A stretch of DNA of 64,000 bases. It comes from Prochlorococcus sp. AG-355-I04. GTDB taxonomy: Bacteria > Cyanobacteriota > Cyanobacteriia > PCC-6307 > Cyanobiaceae. Below are positions 49,703 to 64,000 of this stretch, in pieces. The stretch is from assembly GCA_003280915.1 (NCBI GenBank), contig QCDL01000005.1, forward strand, positions 40,499 to 104,498, read 5' to 3'. The notes below the pieces were generated by a model. That model worked only from the letters and a program-made list of their open reading frames with translations, made no database searches and was not told the origin of the DNA. A program made the translations under genes and the position numbers. The first letter of the stretch is position 1; each line of letters starts with the position of its first letter.

Positions 49703-49806
49703 TCAAGAATTTTTATTCTTTAAAAAGTTATTAAATTATCTATCTTAAATTGATTGAAATTTAGATAATTAATATACTTTTAACTTATAAATAAAGAGTT
49801 TTATCT

Positions 49807-50298
49807 ATGTTTGGGAAAATGATATCAAGAGGGGCTAGAAGTAACCTCAAGAAATCAATGGTTAAACTTCATAAAGCCAAATTCGGATCTCCAGTTCATA
49901 GACAATCAGTACAAGACGTTGCATTAAATTTAGAATTAATTTGTAAGCATTGGGATCATCATCCTTCGAGTCCTTTACTACCATCGCAAGAAGTAATCGT
50001 GGACTTTGCAGAATATATTTGTAGTGATGAATATGAAAGCTCAGATAGACAGCTCCTTGCAATAGCTGGAACAAACTTAAAAGATAAAGAATTAGAAAAT
50101 TTTATGACAATCATTTTGTTCTTATTTGAAAAAAATCAGGAGGACAAATCACATGAAAGATATTTGCAAGATAAAAAAAATATTAGTGACTTTGCTTGCG
50201 ATATATACACACAACTAAAACATCCAAACTTTCAGGCAAGTAGTGCTATGAGATCAGCAGTAAAGGAAATTGTAAAAAGAATAATAATGACAGACTAA
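49807..50298 (+). CDS. Hypothetical protein
   Basis: 163 aa ORF. Confidence 0.7.
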   Translation: MFGKMISRGARSNLKKSMVKLHKAKFGSPVHRQSVQDVALNLELICKHWDHHPSSPLLPSQEVIVDFAEYICSDEYESSDRQLLAIAGTNLKDKELENFMTIILFLFEKNQEDKSHERYLQDKKNISDFACDIYTQLKHPNFQASSAMRSAVKEIVKRIIMTD

Positions 50299-50479
50299 TG
50301 GTCAAAATTCCACCTTTTTAAGACCGAAGGCATTCTTATAAGAGGAAAGAGCAATCACGGGCTTCCTAAAGATCCAAGAATAACTTTCCTAAATAGTGTC
50401 TTTGATGGATAATAAATACATATTTGAATAAGTTATTCACACCTTACTCAAACCACACAAATCGCCCAAATCGTTTGAT

Positions 50480-50938
50480 ATGACTGAAGAAAAGTTTTGG
50501 CTAATGAAAAGTGAGCCTGATGCTTACAGCATAGATACTTTAAAAAATGACGGTGTAACTTTATGGGATGGAATAAGAAATTATCAGGCGCGAAATTATA
50601 TGAGAAAAATGAATAAAGGAGATAAAGTTTTTTTCTATCATTCGAATTGTAAACCCCCAGGTATTGTGGGACTTATGGAGGTAATAGATCTAAATATTGT
50701 TGATCCTACTCAATTTGATCAAGATTCAAAATATTTTGATCCAAAATCGAAACCTGATAATCCGAGGTGGGATTGTGTAAAAGTAGAATATAAATTTAAA
50801 TCAGATAAGATTTTAAGTTTACCTGAATTAAAGATTTTATTTAATGAGGATGAGTTATTAGTCGTAAAAAAAGGGAATAGGTTATCAATATTACCTGTCA
50901 GAAATGAAATTGCAAAAATACTACTAGAAAAAATATAA
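50480..50938 (+). CDS. EVE-domain protein
   Basis: WLMKSEPDAYSIDTL...LWDGIRNYQARNYMRKMNKGDKVFFYHSN. Confidence 0.95.
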   Translation: MTEEKFWLMKSEPDAYSIDTLKNDGVTLWDGIRNYQARNYMRKMNKGDKVFFYHSNCKPPGIVGLMEVIDLNIVDPTQFDQDSKYFDPKSKPDNPRWDCVKVEYKFKSDKILSLPELKILFNEDELLVVKKGNRLSILPVRNEIAKILLEKI

Positions 50939-50946
50939 AAATTTAT

Positions 50947-51198
50947 TTAATCCTTAAAATTCATTGAAAACATATTGCCAATATAAAGTCTCGTTAAATC
51001 CCTAGTTTGAAATCCTTTTTGCATCAAAAATCCTGCTATTGCGGCTTGAAGTATTCTGTATTGATCCCAGTTAGGATGATCCTCAACGAATTCTTTCATA
51101 GCCTTTTGAAGATTTTCTTGAAGTTCACATTTGAAACTTATTACTTCATCTTTATGATTTAAAACTTTTGAGTTGTGGTCGTAATTTAACTCTTGCAT
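50947..51198 (-). CDS. DUF2811-like protein
   Basis: MKEFVEDHPNWDQYRILQAAIAGFLMQKG. Confidence 0.75.
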   Translation of the reverse strand: MQELNYDHNSKVLNHKDEVISFKCELQENLQKAMKEFVEDHPNWDQYRILQAAIAGFLMQKGFQTRDLTRLYIGNMFSMNFKD

Positions 51199-51510
51199 AT
51201 TGGAAAAACTTGTTTAAATTAAAATCTACAAAATCTAGTTTTCTCCAAAATCACTAAATCGTCAACAAGCATTATTAAGAAACAGTCTCAGGTCATAGAA
51301 TAATGAGAATCCAGTTATAGAAGAGGGTTTCGTGGAAATGATTTTTGTAAAATTAAACCTCACTGAAATATAAAGATTTATATAAAATCAAAAGTTTTCC
51401 ACATGCTTTAGGTTGAAAGATATTTTTTTTAAAAATGTTGTGGAAAAGTTGTGAAAAAATTTTTTTTTGAAGGGGAAATATTTTCTAAAATTTCCAATTT
51501 TATTTATCTT

Positions 51511-51882
51511 TTAATCCATTGATTCCCACATGTTTTTTATTTCATAAAATAAATTTTGCGCAATTGGTATCGGCCAATACATTTCGAAGGATCTAGTTTG
51601 GTCTTGACTTTCAAAAACAAACCTTAAACTCCATTCATTCTTTTTGCCATCTAAATGAATATACCAAGGTAGTTGTTCCAATTCTAAACTAATGAATTCT
51701 TCATCCATTAGTTCATCTTGAATAGCTGCTTGTTGCTCATTAATTCTTAAAAGTAGAAGGTAGAGTGAATAGAATTCACTTTTTTGTAACTCAATTGACC
51801 AATTGTCTACACCAATCAAAAAGCAAAATTTGCCTTTTTTAAAATCTCTAAGTAATCTCCATCTTTTTTGGTCTTTTACCAA
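51511..51882 (-). CDS. DUF1818-like protein
   Basis: 123 aa, immediately downstream of rpoZ. Confidence 0.65.
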   Translation of the reverse strand: MVKDQKRWRLLRDFKKGKFCFLIGVDNWSIELQKSEFYSLYLLLLRINEQQAAIQDELMDEEFISLELEQLPWYIHLDGKKNEWSLRFVFESQDQTRSFEMYWPIPIAQNLFYEIKNMWESMD

Positions 51883-51884
51883 AA

Positions 51885-52121
51885 TTAACCTGGAAGTAAA
51901 TCTGGTTGATCTTGTTCGTCGCTTAGTTCAATAATTGACCTTTGAACGGGTTTAATATTTGACTCCTCTAGTAAGCCATCAAAATCATCAAAACGTCTTT
52001 GTTTAGCTCTGAAAGCAATTTTCACTGTAGTTAAATATCTATTAGTTGATTTTCTTATCAAGCTCTCACCTCTCTTAGCAAGATCATTAGAATCAACTCC
52101 TGCATTATTTGATATGTTCAT
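51885..52121 (-). CDS. rpoZ: RNA polymerase omega subunit
   Basis: [38 protein letters not shown]. Confidence 0.9.
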   Translation of the reverse strand: MNISNNAGVDSNDLAKRGESLIRKSTNRYLTTVKIAFRAKQRRFDDFDGLLEESNIKPVQRSIIELSDEQDQPDLLPG

Positions 52122-52215
52122 TAAAAAAAATTTTTTACTATAAAATATATTTTACAGTCTATTCGAACGTTTCAAAGCATAAATACAAAAAAATTTAATT
52201 GATTCAAATAATTTT

Positions 52216-53784
52216 ATGGAAGAAAGTTTATCTGGAACACTTGCTATTGATTTAGGGAATACTAATACTGTAGTAGCTTTTCAAGAGCAAAAAGATATAA
52301 ACCCCATTTTAGTTGAAATACCGAACATTACATCATCTCCAGGAGTCATCCCTACAGCAGTTTGGTTCGAAGAAACCTCAAAGACTCCTAAAATTGGTTT
52401 AAGTGCTTTAAAGATGAGGGATAACTTTAATTCTGATCTATTTTTTCATTCAAATTTTAAAAGATTAATTGGAAATTCCGATGAAAGAATTAACAAAAAA
52501 AATATCTTAACCCCCAATGAATGTGGCAAAAAATTCTTTCAAATTTTGTGGGCAAGCATTCCTAACAAATATGAAATCAAAAGACTAGTCTTAACTGCTC
52601 CAATAGATACATATAAGGGGTACAGAGAATGGTTAGTTAATCTTTGCGAGGAAATATCAGTTGATGAAATAGCCTTAGTTGATGAGCCTACCGCTGCAAG
52701 TTTAGGAATAAATGTACCATTCGGTTCAAAAATTATGACATTAGATATTGGAGGAAGTACAGTCGATATGAATATAGTCAAAATAGAGGGAGGAGAAGGA
52801 AAATCTGGTCCAATAGCTGAACTATTAAAATTTAAAGGGAATGATGTAAGCTCAATTTCAAAACAAAAAATAAGGTGTGCTGAAATAATTGGAAAAACAG
52901 GCTCAAAAATTGGTGGGAAAGATATTGATCAATGGATAGTTGATTATTGTATTCCAGGTAATAATTACGTTACTAATCTTTTAAGAGCAGAAGCAATAAA
53001 ATGCAAATTCAGTTCATCTACAATTGAATATGAAACAAAATATCCAATAAAGTTATTTACTGAACAACATCAAGAAAAAGAATTTTACTTAAGTAAAGAA
53101 ATTTTTGAGACAATACTCATAGAAAATAATTTTCTTAATCATCTTAACTCTCTGCTCAAAGATTTATTAAATCAAGCAAGAGGCAAATTTTGCACAGTTG
53201 AAGACTTAATTGCAATTGTTTTGGTTGGAGGAGGAACTCAAATACCATTAATTCATGAATGGATAAGAAAAAAAATTCCAGAAATTCAAATAAAATCGCC
53301 ACCTCCTATCGAATCAATAGCTTTGGGAGCTTTAGCAATGACCCCAGGGGTAAAAATTAAAGACATATTAAATAAAGGGTTATCTATAAGATTATTTAAT
53401 AAAAGAGAACAAAAACACTTTTGGCATCCAATTTTTTGTAAAGGTCAAATATGGCCAACTGAAAACCCATTTAAACTGATCCTACAAGCCAGCAAAAATA
53501 ATCAAAAAATATTCGAAATAATAATTGGAGAGACACAAAAAGAAAGATCATATGATGTCATTTTTGAAAATGGATTACCAAAGTTATCAGAGGTTCAAAA
53601 TGAAGAAGAAATTATAAAATGGGATAAGAAACCACAAAAAATAGTATTAAAAAATAAATCTAATATTGGAGAAGACAATCTAAAACTTTTTTTTAAAATC
53701 ACAAAAAGTGCCGATTTATTAGTTAAGTGTTTTGATATTAAAGATGAATTTTTGGGAGAATATAATTTAGGAAATATCTTCTGA
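52216..53784 (+). CDS. Hsp70-family (DnaK-like) protein
   Basis: LAIDLGNTNTVVAF, LVDEPTAASLGIN, LDIGGSTVDMNIV, VLVGGGTQIPLI. Confidence 0.92.
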   Translation: MEESLSGTLAIDLGNTNTVVAFQEQKDINPILVEIPNITSSPGVIPTAVWFEETSKTPKIGLSALKMRDNFNSDLFFHSNFKRLIGNSDERINKKNILTPNECGKKFFQILWASIPNKYEIKRLVLTAPIDTYKGYREWLVNLCEEISVDEIALVDEPTAASLGINVPFGSKIMTLDIGGSTVDMNIVKIEGGEGKSGPIAELLKFKGNDVSSISKQKIRCAEIIGKTGSKIGGKDIDQWIVDYCIPGNNYVTNLLRAEAIKCKFSSSTIEYETKYPIKLFTEQHQEKEFYLSKEIFETILIENNFLNHLNSLLKDLLNQARGKFCTVEDLIAIVLVGGGTQIPLIHEWIRKKIPEIQIKSPPPIESIALGALAMTPGVKIKDILNKGLSIRLFNKREQKHFWHPIFCKGQIWPTENPFKLILQASKNNQKIFEIIIGETQKERSYDVIFENGLPKLSEVQNEEEIIKWDKKPQKIVLKNKSNIGEDNLKLFFKITKSADLLVKCFDIKDEFLGEYNLGNIF

Positions 53785-53791
53785 AAACAAC

Positions 53792-54328
53792 CTATTCAAG
53801 AAAAACTCCTTCTTCATTATCAACATTTTTTAAACGTAAACTAATACTTTCAAATTTACTAGTTGGCACTTTTTTACCGCAAAAATCTGGTTGAATAGGC
53901 AATTCTCTATGACCTCTATCTACCATTACTAATAACATCACTCTTTGAGGTCTGCCCCAAGAATATAAAGCATCCATTGCAGCTCTAATTGTTCTACCTG
54001 TGTAAATTACATCATCTACTAAAAGAATTTCTTGTTTCTCAATAGGAGTTGGAATATCGGCAGCTTTTATTAGGCGAGTTCCAACTCTATTTTGGTCATC
54101 TCTATAAAAAGTTGGATCAATTGTTCCTTTTCTAACTCTTAAACCTGTCCTAGAGAATAATTCCTTTTCTAGCACTTCGGTTAGTTCAATTCCTCTAGTT
54201 GGAATGCCAACCAATAGAAGGTTATCGAGTTTTTTTACTTTTTCAATAATTTCGGAAGTTAACCGCGCAATAGTTTTTCTAAGCTCAACTTCAGTAAGTA
54301 TTACGATCTTTTTTGTTTTCTTGGACAT
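53792..54328 (-). CDS. pyrR: Bifunctional pyr operon regulator / uracil phosphoribosyltransferase
   Basis: ILLVDDVIYTGRTIRAAMDAL PRPP-binding motif. Confidence 0.93.
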   Translation of the reverse strand: MSKKTKKIVILTEVELRKTIARLTSEIIEKVKKLDNLLLVGIPTRGIELTEVLEKELFSRTGLRVRKGTIDPTFYRDDQNRVGTRLIKAADIPTPIEKQEILLVDDVIYTGRTIRAAMDALYSWGRPQRVMLLVMVDRGHRELPIQPDFCGKKVPTSKFESISLRLKNVDNEEGVFLE

Positions 54329-54465
54329 GATTTATCAATAAATAAAAGTCGTCTAATATTTTCATAAATTAGCAAAAGCTAACTATGTTAAATATAAATT
54401 GTTAAAGAGTAACGTTTAAAGCTAAATTTAAGGTTGGATCAGTTAAAAATGAATTTGATCTAAAT

Positions 54466-56088
54466 ATGTCAAAGATTAGCAGCAAAAATATTAAAAGATT
54501 AACTCTTCCTCAGAGCCCTGTAGTACTCGCAATATTAGATGGATGGGGATATCGACAAGAAAAATCAGATAATGCCATAAGAAGTGCCCATACACCAATC
54601 ATGGATTCATTATGGCATGCTTATCCACACACCTTAATAAGTGCTAGTGGATCTGATGTAGGCCTCCCAGATGGTCAAATGGGCAATTCAGAGGTAGGGC
54701 ACCTTACCATTGGTTCGGGAAGAATAATACAACAAGAACTTGTACGGATTTCGAATATTGTAAAAAATGATCAATTAGGTTTAGTAAATGAGTTAAAAGA
54801 GATGGCTGATTTATTAAAGAAAAATAATTCTACTTTGCATATCACTGGATTATGTTCAGATGGTGGAGTTCATAGCCATATTGATCATTTATTAGGATTA
54901 ATAAAATGGGCGTCTGAAAATGAAATCAAAAAAGTTGCAATCCATATTATTACCGATGGAAGAGATACTCCTGCAAAAAGCGCCTCTAAATATTTAAATC
55001 AAATAGAATCATGTATAAAAAAATTTAACACCGGAGAAATAGCTTCCATATGCGGAAGATACTGGATGATGGATAGAAATCTTTTATGGGATAGAACAGA
55101 AAAAGCATATTCTAATTTGACTGATCCAGATATTCAAATAACAAATATTTCTCCTCAGGATTACATTGAAAAGAGTTATGACAAAAACATAACCGATGAA
55201 TTTTTAGAGCCCATACGAATCTCTGAAAACTATCTAAAGGATGGGGATAGTTTGATTTGCTTTAACTTTCGTCCAGACAGAGCAAGACAAATATTTAAAT
55301 CACTTTCAATCAAAGAATTCTCAGATTTTGAAAGAAAAAATTATCCAAATCTAAATTTTGTCACTTTTACTCAATATGATCCGAGCTTTCCCGTTAAAGT
55401 TGCATTTCCACCTGAATCACTAAATAATTTTATAGGCCAAATAGTGTCAGAAAACGGACTTAAACAATACAGAACCGCGGAAACTGAAAAATATCCTCAT
55501 GTGACATACTTTTTCAATGGAGGTGTTGAAATTCCTTTACCTGGAGAAGAGAGACATTTGATTCCATCTCCAAGAGTCGCAACTTATGATATGGAACCCG
55601 AAATGTCTGCGGAGGAATTAACTATTAGTTGCTCTAAAGCAATTAAAAGTGGGAATTATGCTTTTGTTGTAATTAATTTTGCCAATCCTGATATGGTTGG
55701 TCACACAGGCAACATGGATGCAACAATTAAAGCTATAGAAAAAGTAGATAAATGTATAGGTCAAATAGTTAATGCTACTGGAGAAATGGGTGGAAGCATT
55801 CTTATTACAGCCGATCATGGTAATGCAGAGGTAATGAAAGGACCTGAAGGGGAACCATGGACAGCACACACAATAAATAAAGTTCCATTAATTTTGATTG
55901 AAGGTGAAAAAAGAAAAATACCAAATATGGGAAATGAAATTAATTTAAGAGATAATGCCGGCTTAGCAGATATTGCTCCCACTTTATTGCAATTATTAAA
56001 TCTCCCTATCCCAAAAGACATGACAGGCAAATCTCTCATACAAGAAATTGAATTAAAAGGTTATAATAAAGTTGTTCAACACGTTTAA
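54466..56088 (+). CDS. gpmI: Cofactor-independent phosphoglycerate mutase
   Basis: [34 protein letters not shown]. Confidence 0.97.
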   Translation: MSKISSKNIKRLTLPQSPVVLAILDGWGYRQEKSDNAIRSAHTPIMDSLWHAYPHTLISASGSDVGLPDGQMGNSEVGHLTIGSGRIIQQELVRISNIVKNDQLGLVNELKEMADLLKKNNSTLHITGLCSDGGVHSHIDHLLGLIKWASENEIKKVAIHIITDGRDTPAKSASKYLNQIESCIKKFNTGEIASICGRYWMMDRNLLWDRTEKAYSNLTDPDIQITNISPQDYIEKSYDKNITDEFLEPIRISENYLKDGDSLICFNFRPDRARQIFKSLSIKEFSDFERKNYPNLNFVTFTQYDPSFPVKVAFPPESLNNFIGQIVSENGLKQYRTAETEKYPHVTYFFNGGVEIPLPGEERHLIPSPRVATYDMEPEMSAEELTISCSKAIKSGNYAFVVINFANPDMVGHTGNMDATIKAIEKVDKCIGQIVNATGEMGGSILITADHGNAEVMKGPEGEPWTAHTINKVPLILIEGEKRKIPNMGNEINLRDNAGLADIAPTLLQLLNLPIPKDMTGKSLIQEIELKGYNKVVQHV

Positions 56089-56111
56089 AGTTAATAAAAG
56101 TCTTTTAAGCA

Positions 56112-56339
56112 ATGATTCAAATTATTAGTTGGATTTGGGTATTTTCTGGAGTTCTTCTCATTCTCTTAGTTTTACTTCATAGTCCTAAAGGGGATGGAAT
56201 GGGAGGAATAGCGGCCAGTGGAAGCTCTATGTTTAACAGCGCAAGCAGTGCGGAAGCCTCTTTGAATAAAATAACTTGGACTTTTTTAGTGATATTTTTA
56301 TCTCTGGCAATTATTCTCAGCGCTGGTTGGATTTCATAA
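56112..56339 (+). CDS. secG: Preprotein translocase SecG
   Basis: LLHSPKGDGMGGIAASGSSMFNSASSAEASLNKITW. Confidence 0.93.
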   Translation: MIQIISWIWVFSGVLLILLVLLHSPKGDGMGGIAASGSSMFNSASSAEASLNKITWTFLVIFLSLAIILSAGWIS

Positions 56340-56347
56340 AAGTAGAA

Positions 56348-56376
56348 AAAAGGGACCAATTTAATTGGTCCCTTTT
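56348..56376. terminator. Bidirectional terminator between secG and groL
   Basis: AAAAGGGACCAATTTAATTGGTCCCTTTT near-perfect palindrome between convergent genes. Confidence 0.92.
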
Positions 56377-56403
56377 AAAAATCAATTAAAAGCTATTATT
56401 TAG

Positions 56404-58405
<2,002 letters not shown>

Positions 58406-58623
58406 AGATTAATGGAGGATCATGATTGAGACGCTTAGCGTCGTATAAAAATGGAAAGAGAATTTCTCTGTCCGTATCATCAACAACATAATCTGCAAAG
58501 CGGCAATTCAACCATACTTAAACTGTGCGGGTGGCCGAACCCATTTAACGAATCTACCCATGAGGTGGTAGTATTTTCGCATTATGAGCTGTTTAAAATC
58601 AGCTATTCATCACCAATCAATAA

Positions 58624-60087
<1,464 letters not shown>

Positions 60088-60128
60088 AAATCTTATATTT
60101 ATAGTTAACTTTCAATAATATTAAATTA

Positions 60129-60533
60129 ATGTCAATTTCTCTAAAAGTTTTAGCTCCTAATAAAAATGTTTATCAAGGCGAAGCTGAAGAAGTAATCCTT
60201 CCTAGTACTACTGGTCAAATCGGAATACTACCAGGACATATCTCTTTAGTTACAGCTATAGATATTGGTGTTTTAAGGGTAAGAATGAATTCCCAATGGA
60301 AATCAATAGCTCTTATGGGAGGCTTCGCTGAAATTGAATCAGATGAAGTCATAGTTTTAGTAAATAATGCTGAAATTGGTTCTGAGATTAATGTTCAAAA
60401 TGCTGAACAAGACCTTAAAGAAGCAAAATTAGCAATTAGCAAATTTTCTGAAAATGAAAAAAACCCAGAAAAAATTAAAGCCTTGAAAGAGGTTTCTAAG
60501 GCTGAGGCTAGGATTCAAGCTGCAAAGAACTAA
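60129..60533 (+). CDS. atpC: ATP synthase F1 epsilon subunit
   Basis: [33 protein letters not shown]. Confidence 0.97.
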   Translation: MSISLKVLAPNKNVYQGEAEEVILPSTTGQIGILPGHISLVTAIDIGVLRVRMNSQWKSIALMGGFAEIESDEVIVLVNNAEIGSEINVQNAEQDLKEAKLAISKFSENEKNPEKIKALKEVSKAEARIQAAKN

Positions 60534-60536
60534 TAT

Positions 60537-61010
60537 TTAAGCAGTTCCACAAAAAGTTACTTCGGGGAACTTTAATTTGGCTTCTTCTAATTTTTTTGTT
60601 TTACCTTCTTCTTGCCAATAATTTATTACTTCAGTAGCTTTATTCAATATTTCTACTCTTTCGTTATCTGTAATCCAACCTTTACTCTCTATTTCACTTT
60701 TTAATTTTTCCCAAGCATCATCTCTTGGCCAAAAATAATAAGCAGTAAGAGGGCTTGCTCCTCCACCAACTATTTGATCGACTGCTAACGCCACATTATC
60801 AGGTAACCACAATACTTTTATTATGAACCTACCTTCATCAGGTTTAGGGGTATAACCGGATGGTACTCCATCTTCATCAATTGTTGCAGCTGCTAATACA
60901 GCTGTTGCACCCATCATTCCAGAATTAGGAGAAGAATTTTTAGACTTTGGAGCATCACTATTTTCCTTTTTTTCTGTTGAATTTTGATTTAACTTATCTG
61001 ATGAGGTCAT
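60537..61010 (-). CDS. Conserved hypothetical protein
   Basis: 157 aa: [39 protein letters not shown]. Confidence 0.8.
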   Translation of the reverse strand: MTSSDKLNQNSTEKKENSDAPKSKNSSPNSGMMGATAVLAAATIDEDGVPSGYTPKPDEGRFIIKVLWLPDNVALAVDQIVGGGASPLTAYYFWPRDDAWEKLKSEIESKGWITDNERVEILNKATEVINYWQEEGKTKKLEEAKLKFPEVTFCGTA

Positions 61011-61115
61011 TCACTTATTTATGTACAATAAATAATTTATCAGTTTATGGTCACATTTTGATTGATTTATTCAAAATTTCTTGAATTTAGTTATGGATAA
61101 GTTCCTAAGAGGATT

Positions 61116-61274
61116 TTATCTATCATGAGATACTTCATAAAAGTCATAAATAGTAGCTTCCAATGAATCCCAAAGATCTTTGGGGATATCGTTTTCTTCT
61201 GCGAACATGCCAAGTTGACTAGCTAAGCCTCTTGCTTGAGACAGTTTCGTATCATATGAATCTGACTTATTCAT
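61116..61274 (-). CDS. Small conserved-looking protein, 52 aa
   Basis: Manual: MNKSDSYDTKLSQARGLASQLGMFAEENDIPKDLWDSLEATIYDFYEVSHDR. Confidence 0.65.
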   Translation of the reverse strand: MNKSDSYDTKLSQARGLASQLGMFAEENDIPKDLWDSLEATIYDFYEVSHDR

Positions 61275-61328
61275 TTTTGAGCTTTAAACTTTATAAAAAA
61301 TAAATCTATTGACTAAATAAGTCAAATT

Positions 61329-62654
61329 TTAAAATTCTAAATCAGAAATTTCTTTTAGTGCCGCAATGCTTAAAATTTCTGGATTTGTATCTGTGACCAA
61401 AACATCATCTTCTATTCTTATCCCAATGCCTTTCCATTTATCCTCTATGAGGGGTTGACCCTCAGGGACTGGGATCCTATCACTAATATAAATCCCAGGT
61501 TCTACCGTAAGAATCATTCCATTCTGTAAAGGTACTTCATAGTCTCCCATTCTGTATGCTCCAACATCATGAACATCTAAGCCGAGCCAATGACCAGTTC
61601 TATGCATATAAAGATGCTTATAAGATTGATTCTCAATTATCTCCTTAGTACTGCCCGACAATAAACCAAGATCTTTTAATCCTTCTACAAGAATTGTTAA
61701 AGCGACATTATGAACAGCACTAGAATTAGACCCCTTTACAGCACTTTTAATTGCATTTTTCTGCGCACTCAATACAATTTCATAGATAGCTTTTTGCTCT
61801 TTAGAAAATTTACCACCTATTGGAATAGTTCTAGTAATGTCTCCATTGTAATAATCAGTTAGTGAGCAGCCAGCATCCACCAATAATAAATCATCTTTTT
61901 TCAAGGGTGCGTTATTGGAAGTGTAATGCAATATACATGCATTATCTCCCGAAGCAACAATAGAGTTATAAGCTGGTCCTCTCGCCCCTTTTTCCAAGAA
62001 GAATCCCTCTAGAAGACCCTGAATTTGTCTTTCATTTTTCTTTGATGAAATAGATTCTCTAACTAGTTCATGAGCTTCGGCTGAAATTTGTATAGCCTCT
62101 CTCATTCTCTTAATTTCAAATTCACTTTTAATTAATCTCATCTCATTTAAATAAATTTCTGGAGATTTTATAGAATTTGGGCCAACCCCTAATCTTGAGC
62201 GATTATCAAGTTGTTGTACAAATATCTCAAGTACCAGTTTCTCAATGGATGGATGCTTACCAATTGAAAAAACAAGTTCATCAGAACCATTTAGGTAAGC
62301 TGGCAGTAATTCTCTTAATTCGTTTATTGAGTGGGCCTTATCAGCATTAAACTCTTTTTCAGCACCCTCTAAGCCCCATCTAAAGCCATGCCAAACTTCG
62401 CTTATAACATCTTTAGGAGCAACAAACATAATAAATCTCTCTCCCTTTGGCTTATGCGACAAGAAAAGAGCAATTGCATCTGGCTCATCAAAACCTGTTA
62501 AATACCAAAAATTACTTTCTTGCCTAAAGGGATATTCACAATCGGCATGATGCTTTACAAGATTAGCCCCAGGGATAATAGCAGCTTTACCACCTAATTT
62601 ATTTAGGAATATTTCTCTTCTTTCTTCAAAAACATTATTTTCAGGTTTATTCAT
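61329..62654 (-). CDS. pepP: Xaa-Pro aminopeptidase
   Basis: LLVDAGCSLTDYYNGDITRTIPIGG, HRTGHWLGLDVHDVGAY, LTVEPGIYI. Confidence 0.95.
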   Translation of the reverse strand: MNKPENNVFEERREIFLNKLGGKAAIIPGANLVKHHADCEYPFRQESNFWYLTGFDEPDAIALFLSHKPKGERFIMFVAPKDVISEVWHGFRWGLEGAEKEFNADKAHSINELRELLPAYLNGSDELVFSIGKHPSIEKLVLEIFVQQLDNRSRLGVGPNSIKSPEIYLNEMRLIKSEFEIKRMREAIQISAEAHELVRESISSKKNERQIQGLLEGFFLEKGARGPAYNSIVASGDNACILHYTSNNAPLKKDDLLLVDAGCSLTDYYNGDITRTIPIGGKFSKEQKAIYEIVLSAQKNAIKSAVKGSNSSAVHNVALTILVEGLKDLGLLSGSTKEIIENQSYKHLYMHRTGHWLGLDVHDVGAYRMGDYEVPLQNGMILTVEPGIYISDRIPVPEGQPLIEDKWKGIGIRIEDDVLVTDTNPEILSIAALKEISDLEF

Positions 62655-62727
62655 AAATTATCTATTGGCGTATTTTAAAAAAAATGGAAGAATTAATTAA
62701 AAGAGATTTAGTATCTAATCTATTTTA

Positions 62728-63705
62728 ATGGAACCAAATGTATACGGCTTAATTTTGCTCATAATTACTATTATAATTGGGTCAGCATGTTGTTCGGGAG
62801 TAGAAGCGGCTTTTTTAGCTGTTAATTCAATTAAAGTTTTAGAAATAGCCTCAAAACAAAGGCCAAAAAGTTCTGCGAATCAACTACTTAAACTGAGAAA
62901 ACACCTTGGAAGAACACTAACTGTTATAACGATTACAAATAATGGATTTAACATCATTGGAAGTCTTGTTTTAGGTGTATACGGAGCAATGATAATTAAT
63001 AGTAATTATGGCTTAACCTTATTTTCAATTGTTTTTTATATATTAGTTGTATTAGTAGGAGAAGTTCTTCCGAAAGCTCTTGGTACAAAATTTTCAGTTC
63101 AGATAGCATTATTATCAGTTCCTATCTTGAGAATATTAAATATCTTAATGAAACCATTTTTAATACTAATCGAACAAATATTTCCAGTTATTACTGCAGA
63201 AAATGAAATTTCAACTGATGAGGCGGAAATTAGACAAATGGCAAAAATTGGGAGTCAGAAAGGTTTAATAGAAGCTGATGAGGCAGCAATGATATTTAAG
63301 GTTTTTCAATTAAATGACTTAAAAGCTAAAGACTTAATGATCCCTAGGGTATCAGCACCTTGTCTTAATGGATCTTCCAATCTTAATGAAATTTCAAAAC
63401 TTATAATGATAGATAACTCTCCATGGTGGGTGATTTTAGGAGATAAAGTTGACAAAATAATAGGTGTAGTTCAGCGTGAGAAAATATTAGAAGAATTAAT
63501 TAATGGCGAAAATAAAAAATCCTTATCAGAAATTTGCGAACAAGTGGACTACATTCCAGAAATGATTAAAGCAGATCAATTATTGACAAGATTTGACAAG
63601 AATCATAAAGGAGTAAAAGTAGTAGTAGATGAATTTGGGGGATTCGTGGGAATTATTGGTGCAGAAGCTGTGTTATCTGTCATAGCTGGTTGGTGGAAGA
63701 AATAA
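62728..63705 (+). CDS. CNNM/HlyC-CorC type (DUF21) membrane protein
   Basis: SGVEAAFLAVNSIKVLEIASKQ, EVLPKALGTKFS, DLMIPRVSAPCL. Confidence 0.92.
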   Translation: MEPNVYGLILLIITIIIGSACCSGVEAAFLAVNSIKVLEIASKQRPKSSANQLLKLRKHLGRTLTVITITNNGFNIIGSLVLGVYGAMIINSNYGLTLFSIVFYILVVLVGEVLPKALGTKFSVQIALLSVPILRILNILMKPFLILIEQIFPVITAENEISTDEAEIRQMAKIGSQKGLIEADEAAMIFKVFQLNDLKAKDLMIPRVSAPCLNGSSNLNEISKLIMIDNSPWWVILGDKVDKIIGVVQREKILEELINGENKKSLSEICEQVDYIPEMIKADQLLTRFDKNHKGVKVVVDEFGGFVGIIGAEAVLSVIAGWWKK

Positions 63706-63708
63706 ATC

Positions 63709-64000
63709 ATGAAAAAAGTTAAAAATAATAAAAATTATCTACTTTTAAAAAATTGGTGGGAAAATATTGATCTTACTAACTATGAAAAAAGTTTCTTTAA
63801 TAGGGAAATAATTTCTTTTAATCAACAACTGTTTAGGCTTAAAGAAAAAAAAATAAGAATTGGAGTATATGGCAAATCTGGAGTAGGAAAATCTTCTTTT
63901 TTAAATTCTTTATTAGAAAAAGATATATTCAAAACAAATATTATCAACGGCACCACAAGAGAAATACAATCGGAATTTTGGACTCTAAAAGATCAAACAC
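63709..64000 (+). CDS. GTPase, partial (runs off window)
   Basis: Manual: ...RIGVYGKSGVGKSSFLNSLLEKDIFKTNIINGTTREI (Walker A). Confidence 0.85.
   Translation, partial: MKKVKNNKNYLLLKNWWENIDLTNYEKSFFNREIISFNQQLFRLKEKKIRIGVYGKSGVGKSSFLNSLLEKDIFKTNIINGTTREIQSEFWTLKDQT

Overview
AT-rich cyanobacterial window that looks like high-light-adapted Prochlorococcus. This is inferred from gene content and style (hli genes, petF, groES-groEL, atpD-atpC, rpoZ, very short genes); strain and coordinates in a reference genome cannot be fixed without a search. Conserved core blocks lie at both ends: about 1-20 kb (SpoIID-like, rnz, petF, prmA, serA, S4-domain protein, tRNA-Val(GAC), murD, pirin and others) and about 50-64 kb (EVE domain, rpoZ, Hsp70-like, pyrR, gpmI, secG, groEL/ES, atpD/atpC, pepP, CNNM-type protein, GTPase). 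The middle (about 20-50 kb) is accessory-like: two fatty-acid desaturases, three hli genes, an LptF/G permease, a GT2-GtrA fusion beside a GT87-like protein, a decayed tyrosine recombinase, and a dense set of 30-60 aa ORFs, many missing from the supplied ORF track. Best leads: (1) a tightly overlapping microprotein operon at 41.4-41.9 kb; (2) several within-window paralogous microprotein pairs with clear shared motifs (SAESxYGxS; NNTxWLDxLIN; C-terminal ECx3Px4Cx3C; paired CX3C; DDDDQDGG); (3) a photolyase-like protein whose domains appear to be in reversed order; (4) a stand-alone NAD-ligase adenylation domain; (5) abutting tandem hairpins at 39.8 kb; (6) ORFs that read well only across a +1 frame change or without a canonical start. 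All are from manual reading; no database or folding program was run.
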